Source: Magicicada septendecula
Lineage: Eukaryota > Arthropoda > Insecta > Hemiptera > Cicadidae
Length of the DNA stretch: 64,000 nt
Reading direction: 5' to 3'
Assembly (NCBI GenBank): GCA_034769895.1
Contig: CM068373.1
Span: 441,434,731 to 441,498,730 of the forward strand
Shown here: positions 11,635 to 20,490 of the stretch, piece after piece
How positions within the stretch are numbered: the first letter of the stretch is position 1
Layout: every line of letters begins with the position of its first letter
Notes under the pieces: model-generated
Told to the model about the DNA's origin: nothing
What the model saw: only the letters and a program-made list of their open reading frames with translations
Databases searched by the model: none
Program-made: the position numbers and the translations under genes

Positions 11635-11648
11635 GTTGCCATGGCAAC
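11635..11648. promoter_or_regulatory. X-box (RFX factor binding site) upstream of ODAD4
   Basis: GTTGCCATGGCAAC is a perfect 14-bp palindrome that fits the RFX consensus (GTNRCC, 2-nt spacer, RGYAAC). RFX factors activate ciliary genes through X-boxes in animals. The site is 672 bp upstream of the ODAD4 ATG. That is compatible with a promoter site if a 5' UTR or short first intron lies between; the transcription start is not visible. Confidence 0.75.
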
Positions 11649-11805
11649 GGACAATAAAGGCGTTTCTACTAACACGTACCTATCACCTACAAGTGTCCGA
11701 GAGGTCTCGAAATATTATCAGGTGTTAAAAACGGTGTCGCTCCTCTGGACGTGTTATATTGTTCTTTCCATTGTTATGGTTGCGATATTGTCACCAGTGG
11801 TCTAA

Positions 11806-12319
11806 TTATTTGTTTTAATTTCGGAAAGATATGTGCGTTGTGTGTAGTGCGTACAAATAAATAAGAAATAACAAAAATCACTGTTTTCGTGCCGGAGTTG
11901 TGTTGTGCAATAGTTGTTTTGAAAATGTGTTCTGAAATTTAGAACGACAGAGTTTAGTACAAACAAGTTTTAAGCAATAAGTATTGCAAACAAATGCATA
12001 TAGTTCGTTGTTTAGTCTACAGTAGCATAGATAAACACTGGTAAAATTACAAGGACAAAATTAACTGTAGAAAACATTACAATCATAAAAACGTAGTGTT
12101 ATAAAAAATGTTTTCTTAAAATACTTTACTGATTTAAAAAACGCTCGGTAACGATTGGTAACATTTTATAATTGAATGCATGAATTAGTTTTTATTAAAA
12201 TCAAATCGTTTGAGAATCTATAGGCCTACTAAGGTTTTAAAATTAATATTCATATGAAAAACTGATTAAATTCATTTTGACTGGAAAATTAAAAATAGTG
12301 ACTATAACAAGGCGTAAGA
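11806..12319. other. ODAD4 upstream region
   Basis: AT-rich, no ORF. It contains the palindrome TAGGCCTA at 12221. It probably contains 5' UTR and promoter; no clear TATA box stands out. Confidence 0.4.
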
Positions 12320-12898
12320 ATGTCTTCAGAGGAAAAGCGTGAAGCAAAGGCAGATTCTAGTACACCCGCACTGCCGGATATCCTGAAGGTTGGACGGGAA
12401 CAAGATTATTTTTTAAGCTTTATCAGAGTCGATAAAGGAGATGGATACGGCGAAACGGGCGATTCTAAAGGTAAGAAGAAAGGCGGTAAGAAAAAAATAG
12501 AAAAAACTGCAGCTGCAGATTTGACACCTGCCGAACGTACGTCAACTAAACGAGAGAGAGAAAGACCAAGATCGGACACGCCCCCGCCAGCCGGGCCTAC
12601 CACGTTCCAGGAACTCAGCAGAGAGATCAAGTTGCGAGCAAAAGCCGGACTGAAACAAGCCCGTGGCCGCAAGTCTAGAATGCGTCGCATGGAGGAAGTG
12701 TACACGGACAAAGACAGAGCCGCCGCCGTCAATATGGGCAGCCGTGACATCAAACAGTCGCTGAAACTGAAACGTAAACAGGATCGAAGCCGCGCTCTTC
12801 AGATACCGGAAGAAGCGAAACCTGACACCCTGCTGGCTCTCGGAAACCACGAGTTGCGTACCGGACAAGTCTCCATTGCCATCAACTTCGTTGATAAG
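12320..12898 (+). CDS. ODAD4: ODAD4 (TTC25), exon 1, N-terminus and first TPR
   Basis: ATG at 12320 opens MSSEEKREAKADSSTPALPD, the first ATG of a 193-codon exon. A Lys-rich linker (GKKKGGKKK, residues about 50-60) and a basic segment follow. A TPR helix pair (DTLLALGNHELRTGQVSIAI, about 168-187) runs into the exon end VDK. The donor is AAG|GT at 12899-12900, phase 0, and joins exon 2 within the same TPR. ODAD4 is a subunit of the outer dynein arm docking complex on axonemal doublets. The exon has higher GC than its surroundings. Identification rests on exons 2 and 3, which match the TTC25 TPR block well; the N-terminus is less conserved. The X-box upstream agrees with a ciliary role. Confidence 0.85.
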
Positions 12899-13262
12899 GT
12901 TTTTATCTTATTAATTACTTTAGTTTATAAATCTTTTCTTTCTACTCTTTGCAGCTGAAAATTTAAGGCTCTTCATAAGGTTTATGTCCGTCATCCCATA
13001 CTAAACATTTTCACATACAAAATGGCTTATTTTTAAATCTTTGAGTTAAAAAACTATAATTATTACAAAGAAACGAGAATTTTGTTTAGTTAGAATAATG
13101 TTTAAAAGGTAGAACGTGCACGTGGTTCAAGAAATATATTAAGACTGGCTAAAAGTTCCTATTCTTTACTATTGACAGGGGCGCTTAGTAACGTGGGAAA
13201 ACTCTAAAGACCGCTATTTCTTTTATGAATTTGCTAACTGCTATAATTTTTTATTGTTCGAC

Positions 13263-13292
13263 TAAGCTTTTCGTCATTACTGACATCTTCAG
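13263..13292 (-). ncRNA. Hammerhead-like core, left arm
   Basis: Inverted copy of the core at 13332-13361, with CTGAAGA at 13292-13286 and the same GTCA/TGAC stem II. One base differs downstream of GAAA. The two cores point away from each other. Confidence 0.5.
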
Positions 13293-13331
13293 GACTTAAA
13301 CAACCAAGTCCTGAAGATGGTTGTTTAAGTC

Positions 13332-13361
13332 CTGAAGATGTCAGTAATGACGAAAAGCGTA
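13332..13361 (+). ncRNA. Hammerhead-like core, right arm
   Basis: CTGAAGA (13332-13338) - T - GTCA/GTAA/TGAC (stem II) - GAAA (13352-13355) - short stem III loop AGCG closed by A-T - A at the cleavage position. Stem I is weak, so activity is doubtful. Confidence 0.5.
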
Positions 13362-14041
13362 GTCGAACAATAAAAAATTATAGCAGTTAGCGAATTCATA
13401 AAAGAAATAGTAAGGATGGCTGCTAATTTAAACAATACGAAGTCTAAAGACCGCTGCTATGTGTCGGTGTTCGGAGTGACTACAAGAGATGTCAAAGTCT
13501 ATACAAATAAGACGCTGCTTGTACTATATTATTGTGCAGGAATTTCCTGTTTGGGTGAATCAGAGCAGAGAGATAGGAAGGACCCAGGTGATGTGGCGTG
13601 GCTGTGAATCCAACCCTGCACATCTCCTACTCCAGTAACAATTTCTCAGCTGAGACAGTGTTTCCCATTCAATGTTTGATTAAATTTCCACAGACCAGTA
13701 AAAAAGCGGAGGAAAGTACACAAAAATAATGGCTGAAAACCACTTGCACTAAAATATTTGACGAATAATAACAAAGAAATGGAAGTAACCGAACTGTTTA
13801 GTTCTTTGATTAGAGGAGCGGATTCGAGACCCAGTTAACGTAGTTTTATTCTCACCGCTCTCTACATTGCCAGTTGGCCTTGGTTTTTTGTAGTTCAATA
13901 ATAATAAGAATTACAAGAGAAATAGTAATAATACTAGAAAAAATAATACTTGAAAATTATAAGATTTGCAAGTAACTCTTGTAAAAGTCGAAAAGTACTG
14001 AACAAAAAATAAGAAATACGTTGCAAAAACATGTTTTATCT

Positions 14042-14312
14042 CAATCTATTCATATTTTACGTACCGAGTCACTTTATGGTTAATATAATTAAATTACCTT
14101 AATCGGTCCACCTTAGTGACACTTGCTTCCGTCTTTATATATATTTTATTTAAAAGTTTTTAAATATTTTAAACCTATGACAAACTACAAATAGTGGTAT
14201 ACATTTATGTTTTTGACTTTGTGTATCTGAAGATGGGATTTCATCCCGAAACGCGTCATTAAAGACGGAAGCAAGTGTCACTAAGGTGGACCGATTAAGG
14301 TAATTTAATTAT
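14042..14312 (+). mobile_element. Penelope-type mini-insertion with 11-bp target duplication
   Basis: ATGTTTTATCT flanks the unit at 14031-14041 and 14313-14323. Inside are a 43-nt tail (14042-14084), a 53-nt arm (14085-14137), a 122-nt spacer with a hammerhead core, and a perfectly complementary 53-nt arm (14260-14312). There is no coding capacity. The predicted ribozyme cut (after 14257) falls 2 nt before the right arm, as expected for an end-defining ribozyme in this class. Confidence 0.85.
14227..14258 (+). ncRNA. Hammerhead ribozyme core
   Basis: CTGAAGA (14227-14233), stem II GGGAT/TTC/ATCCC, GAAA (14248-14251), minimal stem III AC-GC-GT and C at the cleavage position (14257). All invariant core bases are present. 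Stem I is short (AT/AT) with a possible outer CTTT/AAAG helix. A very short stem III is typical of Penelope hammerheads. Confidence 0.7.
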
Positions 14313-14999
14313 ATGTTTTATCTATATGTCGCAGATACGTAAATCGCAATGTAGGCTAGCAATCGCGTCGTTCGTATACATAAAATCAATGTAGAATTGT
14401 TGCAATAATTTTCTCATCGGTACAAATGATGGGTTAAGCACCTCTAATTTCCTAAAATGTCGAGGCTACACCCAAAGTATTGGATTACGGCTCCACTAGA
14501 CATACATGCGGTTTCGATTGAGCGACCGACGCATGGAATGGGAAAGAAGCAGACAGCTAGAGATAAAGTCTATAACAGGAAACAGATATGTTTGCATATT
14601 TTAAAGAAGTAAAGAAGTCTTTGTGGCCTTCATGGGACTAGACTACATGTTCGTACAGATACTTTGAACTGCAGTTAGTTGTGTAACGTTGGAATCGTTG
14701 TGTTTGCAAAAAACTCTTTTTTTCACCAATTGAATTAATCATACTACAAATCGTTTAATTAATTAATTATTAATGACTGTTTTGCTTATCTTTTACTCGC
14801 TTTAACAGGTTTTGTATTTGTTTATTATAATATACTATTGTTTATAGGTTTCCAGGCAAACGTGTTTAGTTTAGATTTAGATATACGATTAAAGATTTCC
14901 TCGTATTAAAGATATTAGGTGTTATTAATTATTGCAATTATTCTTGAACATTGAAACTACGACAAGTCTAATGATGGAACCAAGAATACTAGAACGCAT

Positions 15000-15102
15000 G
15001 CGGCCGCTGCATGCTGACTGCTGTCCAGTGCAGTCGATGTGTTGTCTACCTTTACCAAACCACTTCTGATGAATTTTATTGGCGTGTCACTGCAGCGGCC
15101 GC
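15000..15102. repeat. 12-bp GC-rich inverted repeat
   Basis: GCGGCCGCTGCA at 15000-15011 and its reverse complement at 15091-15102, 79 bp apart, in otherwise AT-rich sequence. No function is apparent. Confidence 0.6.
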
Positions 15103-15309
15103 AGCCGATCATCGTTCAAACGCAACCTCACCTTAAGCGAGTACATTGGCCGAATACCCAAAATCTTCCCCTTACCTTTTTTTTAATTCAGATAAAATTT
15201 ATTACGCCACTTACTGCATAGTTTACTGTAAACGTGGAAAGTTTTGTATTTACGAAGTTCTGGAAAGCGTTTCGAAAGCGCTTACGTTGTTCTCACCATT
15301 CTTAAAGTG

Positions 15310-16440
15310 AGCTGGATTATATGATTCATTCTCTCGTTGCTGACATTCTGTCAAAACACTTTTCTTCTGACATGGTTATCTGCGCCATCTTCCATCAACT
15401 CGGGTAGTAGCTCGGCCGTAGAAACGCATTGAAAATGTAGAGTATATTGCTCAAAACCTATGGCTGCTAACTCTTCCGTGTGTTGCCTGTTATTAGGTCG
15501 GATCCAGGATATTTTTTGGTGTTGGCATGTTTCAGAATGATGGATTTAAATAGGACAAGGTAATAGTGGTAGACTCATTTGAATGTTGGGGTCTTCTGTC
15601 GAAACGTCTGTTGGATGGGATTTAAATACCTGAGTCAGATAGTTCGCGAAGACATCGCCCTCTCCTGGTTGCTCCTAGCCCACTTGCCATTGGTATCTTT
15701 CACAGGCGGATGATGTTGCCGACGTCAAGTGACTCGTCTGGTCGCCTTCCGGAGAGAACGTTTAATAGCTTCTGATGCCGTCAATTAGCCTATTCGTCGT
15801 TTCTTTGTTTTTTCTTTTTTTTATACCAATTCTTTTAGTTCTTTAGTTAAGATTCTGTTGATCCCTTTTAACGTAGGTGCTTTCAGTTGTTTGACATTTT
15901 TTCCGCAATCTTCTCTCTGAGAGGTTCTGGACACTTGTTTTTGAAGTGTAACTGATTCTTTTGCAGTTCGCAGAACAGTAGTAAAGTTGCATAGAGCTTT
16001 GCCAAACTCTTTTAGACTTAGAGTGAAACATTTAAATCGATTTGGATTTTTGTTTATGATTGTTTTTTGTTATAGTTTTTTCCTTTATGTAATTTACAGC
16101 CAGTTGTATTAGTATGGAGGAGTGATTGCTGAGTGTTTCTAGTAGTCAGTGAAGTAGTCACTGAGTATACGCGGAGAATGATTAGAAGATAGTTCTAGAC
16201 TGGACTTGATTTTAATGTGCCTCATGATGACGCCTTTAATGTCGCAGAAATCTAGTACATACAGAACTCTTTTATTTGTTGCCCTGTTTGCTGGTGTTCC
16301 GTCGACAGGTTGCGTTAAGTTGCTTCCACGTGTAGATGTGTGGCCCTATAATTCACTGTTGTGCGCTTGGGGGTCGTCAATGTAGATCCCCATAATATTG
16401 GAGTTCCATTTGCCGCCAACGATAAATCGTTGCCTAAAGA
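15310..16440 (-). pseudogene. Jockey-like non-LTR retrotransposon ORF2 remains
   Basis: On the minus strand, endonuclease-like sequence (FIVGGKWNSNIMGIYIDDPQ) is readable near 16430-16350, and a DILDF-like motif (LYVLDFCDIKG) follows near 16270. A linker with SLRKATRR and PVKDTNGKWARSNQERA (about 15780-15670) continues, in another frame, as DVFANYLTQVFKSHPTD (about 15655-15600). After that come NTKKYPGSDLITG and IFNAFLRPSYYP (about 15530-15390). These are the conserved blocks of APE-type Jockey-clade elements in the right order. Many stops and frameshifts break the frame; the YADD palm motif is not present. Confidence 0.7.
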
Positions 16441-17080
16441 CCTAATACAGTAATATATTGTTTTGTTTTTAATATTATGTTTTTCTTCATATAGGGTAAG
16501 AGTTGTGGCCGGGATGTGTTATGTGTTTTAAATTGTCTATACGTAATGTTTGGTGGCATTATGAATAACTATTACAGTACCTCCATGTGCTATTCCGTCT
16601 GGATAATTGGTGATGTATAGCCTGTACCTTAGTATGCTAAAATAAAATGGTATTTTACGGTTTATTTGTAAAGTACATTACTACTGTGAGCATTATTTTG
16701 GGCGTCTGTTTCGCAAAAAAAGTTTAATTTCTTTTTCTTTTTTGTGCTGGCACTGTCCGTTAGCGTTCCACACTACAATCCGGTAAATTTCAGTAATTCT
16801 GTGATGTTATTCATACATGCGACAGCCTTTCAAGAGCGGCGGTCTGCCCCGAAACCGCCAAAGAATTCCCTCCACTACAAGTATAATGCAAAGTGTTACA
16901 AGAGAGGGAAGAGAGGGAGACAGTTGCCGTCTTACGCACAATCTCTATCGCTGTCACACACATGCTCCCATGTTCTCGTCAGCCTTATTGCAGCCGATGT
17001 TCACACTATGAAACTGTATAAAATTGTTGTGCGCAAGTGCGAAATGATTGAAATCTTGTTAACCTCGCAATGAGATGTTT

Positions 17081-17230
17081 TATTCTTCGTATTGTTTAAA
17101 TTAGCAGCCATCCTTACTTTTCTTTTATAAAATTGCTAAACTGCTATAATTGTTATTATTTAGACAAAGCTTTTCGTCATCACTGACATCTTCAGGTCTT
17201 AAAAAACCTTGTCAAAAAAAAAAAAAAAAA
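17081..17230 (-). mobile_element. Penelope-type insertion related to 13216-13442, one arm only
   Basis: The segment is the reverse complement of most of 13318-13442 with scattered changes, including the tail ending AATACGAAG. The hammerhead-like core is kept: CTGAAGA at 17195-17189, GAAA at 17075+100 (17175-17172). AGATGTTT at 17073-17080 and 17231-17238 is a possible 8-bp target duplication; an A-run lies at the other end. The second arm is missing. Confidence 0.65.
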
Positions 17231-18690
17231 AGATGTTTGTCCGCTGCATATCTCTAAGCGACCGTTCAGAATCTATCGTCAGGTCTATACTAATGTAACT
17301 AGGGGATTCATCATAGTTTTCATTTTACTAATTGCGTTTTATCCACTTTTTAACTCTGCCCTATCGTTTAGTTTCTTGTATGTTTGCCACTACTGGGCTC
17401 AGCTGCCTATCGTTGCTTGTGTTACCTATATTTTATTGGGATTTTCGAGAATGTGTCAGATACCCTTTTCGACTTACTGGTGATTATTATTAAGAGGTTA
17501 TTATATATATTTTTCTCCTTAACAGTTAGCGAAATATACAACCCCTATAGCGTGTCGAATGACTTTGATCGCAGTTTGCACGCCGGACGTATTAGTCTAG
17601 TTTTTCTTGGACAATCTTAGTTAAGCGGTTTTTTACGCTTAACAAAGCGAGGTTTTCAACAGAAGTTTCTCGTATTTTCACACATTGTGTGGTAACGCGT
17701 ACATTGGGGTGTTAGGACTGTTAGCATGCGGTACTTCGAATGTTATGACAGCGTTCAAGAATAATTTCACTTGGAGGTAAGACTTCATTTGTAATTAATG
17801 TGTCTTCATTGTCTTCAACACAAGGACGCTGTTAACGGATAAGCAGTAGGCATATTTGCCATCTTCGGGACTTCTTTGACACTTTCATCTGTCGTTTATA
17901 TTTTTCTTCTGACAGCGCATTTATTTCTGTCTCTTCAAGTTGAGAAATAGAGTGTATTTATTTGGTGTTGCTTGGAAAAAGGTTTGTTGAGATTGTGGCT
18001 GAAAGCGAGGTATCATATATTCTGACGTCAGCATCTGATGACAGGACATTGATTGAGGAATCTGTGTTGTATGTAGACTATTAAGTATGTTACTGAACAC
18101 GTAAATATATTAAGTTTTAAAAATAAATATTAATCATTAATTTGAAAATTTTTCTTTTAGACGTAAACAATCTGTAAGCTTAAGGAAAGTGTTTTCTAAC
18201 AATGCATTACAGTACGGTATGTTTGTGTTTTTAAAATTCACTTTCGATATTGAAATCAAGTTGGCTAACCCAAGAAATTACCTTTGGTACCTCTTTACCT
18301 TTATCTATACTGCACATTACTCGAAGTAAATAACAATTAAAAATTCCAAACATGTACGTAGACTTACAATAAACACGGTAATGTGTGTTTACAGTTTTAA
18401 GTGGAAATGTAAATTTCTGTATCTGGTAAAAGAAATTAGGTCAAGTTTTCTAAAATATAAGCTAAATAATACAACTATTATTTTAAACACCAATGTTATT
18501 TTTGCAAAATAAACCAATAATTATGCACTTCCTCATATGAGTTACAAAAAAAAAATTGAAATTACCAACGTTGGAGTTGTAGACGTGATTTTTACATGTG
18601 AAATAACATGGCTGAGGTATCAGGAAAATCAAATTTCATTCGATGTGAAGAAAATATGGCATATGCCCGTGAGTGTGGAAACCTTATACT

Positions 18691-19553
18691 ATTTCCGTTC
18701 TTAGTTCAATCCTGATGTAAACAAACAGGCGTGGCACATCTGAAATTGTATTTGCTGCTTGAATTAGGGGCGTGTCATTCTAACAGAAGGAGTATGCTAA
18801 AATTACAGGGTCTGTCAGGGTGCAAATAATATTGATAGCTACTGTATAAACACATGTAAATTGTAATAATTTGTTGTGACCAAAGTAAAATTTGTGAGAC
18901 TGTGTCAGACCGACAGTGAAATATTTTATAACACCAGTTAATAGCTTCTTTTATTAATTGTTTAAAAATTGCAATAAAACAAAAAAGTGAAGTTTATTTA
19001 AAACGAAAATAGAAGCTGTGATAATTGCTTACCAGTGTTCTTTATTTTATCATTTTCTGTCGGAGTGTAAGTCAATCCCTTCCATAGTTGTGTCGGCTCT
19101 TGTATCATCATTTGAGTCAGCGTTATTATTGATAAGACTGTTCACAACGACGTCGGTAATGTGAACCAGTTTCCAGAGCTTATCTTCTTCCTTGATTATA
19201 CGCTCGATATAATGCTCGGCGGCCACTTGTCCGCCGTTGTTCATTTTACTCCTTCTGTATCAATTGTTTTACGTCAGGCAGCTTATATATGTTGTGTTAT
19301 GACGGGCAACATAATTATCCTTTCAACTGGCTCCATATTAATTCAAGAGGATTCAGAATACAGCGATAAAGAGGAAGTCTTAAAACGACGTTCCCCGATT
19401 GAAATGGTAAGATAACTCTCACATGACTATATAGACATTCTGCTCATGCGCGTAATATATTACTGTGCGAATAGTGTCAACGCCCCTGACCAATAGCGTT
19501 TCAGATTTACCACGTGGATTTGTTTACATCAGGATTGAACTAAGAACGGAAAT
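18691..19553. repeat. 35-bp inverted repeats bounding an 863-bp unit
   Basis: Positions 18691-18725 and 19519-19553 are exact inverted copies, and weaker complementarity continues inward for about 50 bp (GGGGCGT blocks). The unit holds the small ORF at 19050-19244. No target duplication is obvious, so it may be an old foldback or MITE-like element. Confidence 0.65.
19050..19244 (-). CDS. Small unrecognised ORF with its own TATA box and polyA signal
   Basis: A 64-residue frame (starts MNNGGQVAAEHYIERIIKEE) has higher GC than its surroundings. A TATATAAG box lies about 40 nt upstream of the ATG (minus strand, 19290-19283), and AATAAA follows the stop directly (19046-19041). The product is soluble, acidic at the C-terminus, with predicted helix in the first half; no known domain is recognised. 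The ORF is inside the inverted-repeat unit 18691-19553, so it may be a degraded transposon gene. Confidence 0.35.
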   Translation of the reverse strand: MNNGGQVAAEHYIERIIKEEDKLWKLVHITDVVVNSLINNNADSNDDTRADTTMEGIDLHSDRK

Positions 19554-20329
19554 AATATATACAAGTTACACAATAGTTAGGCCTTGTCCTAATAGACAGA
19601 CAGACGGAAATTTGTGCCGTGGTGTTCGTTTGTTGGCACCACAAGGAGTTAGTTTGCGGGTCTCCTATGTAAGATATGGCTTGGCTCCACGCCGGGGGCG
19701 CAGCTCCGTGGCTCCCTTAAGGAGTTTCCCACAGGACGATAGGCGCGACGATAGCTCCCGCAAGGCGATAATTGCTCACCACAGGCCGATGTGAATCGAG
19801 GTGATTTTGATCCGTTGTAACTGACACTTGTGGCAGACGCTGAACTAACAAGCCGAGCATGGAATAGCCACCTCTGCAGGATGGGGAGTAACTTCCGTGT
19901 CAGTTCAGAGTTCACACCAAATACTCTTCGCATGTCATGTTACCACGTTGTCAAATACGCATAGTCCTACTTCATGTACACTTCAATCACTCCCAATGTT
20001 TATACTTATTTGTTTCCTTGTTTACTCTGTGTGTGTGTGGCGCGCGCGCGCATGCTATAATAGATTAAACATTTACAATACAAAATTGGAAAAACAATCT
20101 GGCTTTAGAAGGGTGCATACATTTATTTAATAAAATCTTATTTCAAGGAGATATTAGTTGAATTAGTTTCAATTATTAATATAAATGATGTATGCAAGCC
20201 TATATAATTTTATTGTTACGTTACGAAAAGAAAATATCGGTATGGAGAACCATACATGACTTCCATGTTCTAAGATTTATATTTAAAATCATTTTCGAAA
20301 TGAAATATTTCCATAGAAACTACTTCTTT

Positions 20330-20490
20330 CTTCAGCCTTAACCACAGTACTGTGGTCACTAACGTATACCACCTCACGTTAGCGCACTCGATTTTCACTG
20401 ATGATGGAAATCGATGGCACTGCCGAAACGTCTGGTTTGCAGAAAACATAGGACTACGGCCAAACAGCCGGGGAAGGAATTTTAATAATA
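20330..20490 (+). mobile_element. 161-bp Penelope-type insertion with 12-bp target duplication
   Basis: AACTACTTCTTT is repeated at 20318-20329 and 20491-20502. The related family sequence at 21884-21908 runs through the same site without the insertion, so the empty site is visible in the window. A hammerhead-like core lies at 20398-20432. No second arm is present. Confidence 0.8.
20398..20432 (+). ncRNA. Degenerate hammerhead-like core
   Basis: CTGATGA (20398-20404) and GAAACGTC (20425-20432) are intact, but stem II is irregular (a GGC/ACT/GCC hairpin plus an 11-nt bulge). Probably decayed. Confidence 0.4.

Larger units (their letters stand above)
13216..13442 (+). mobile_element. Penelope-type mini-insertion, near-perfect inverted repeat with 13-bp target duplication
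   Basis: Two 93-nt arms (13214-13306 and 13318-13410) are inverted copies with only a couple of mismatches around an 11-nt spacer. A tail of about 32 nt follows on the right. The 13-bp direct repeat TCTAAAGACCGCT flanks the unit at 13203-13215 and 13443-13455; its last two bases also belong to the left arm. Each arm carries a hammerhead-like core. This layout (inverted terminal arms plus short tail, target duplication of about 10-15 bp) is that of Penelope-like insertions. A related copy is at 17081-17230. Confidence 0.8.

Noticed and set aside
11512-11805. 97-residue frame with a C-terminal hydrophobic segment upstream of ODAD4
   Set aside because: Starts only at GTG, no recognisable domain, and contains the X-box; more likely promoter sequence than a gene.
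15602-15625. GAAACGTCTG near 15613 as a further hammerhead
   Set aside because: No CUGANGA at a suitable distance upstream; it lies in the Jockey-like remains.
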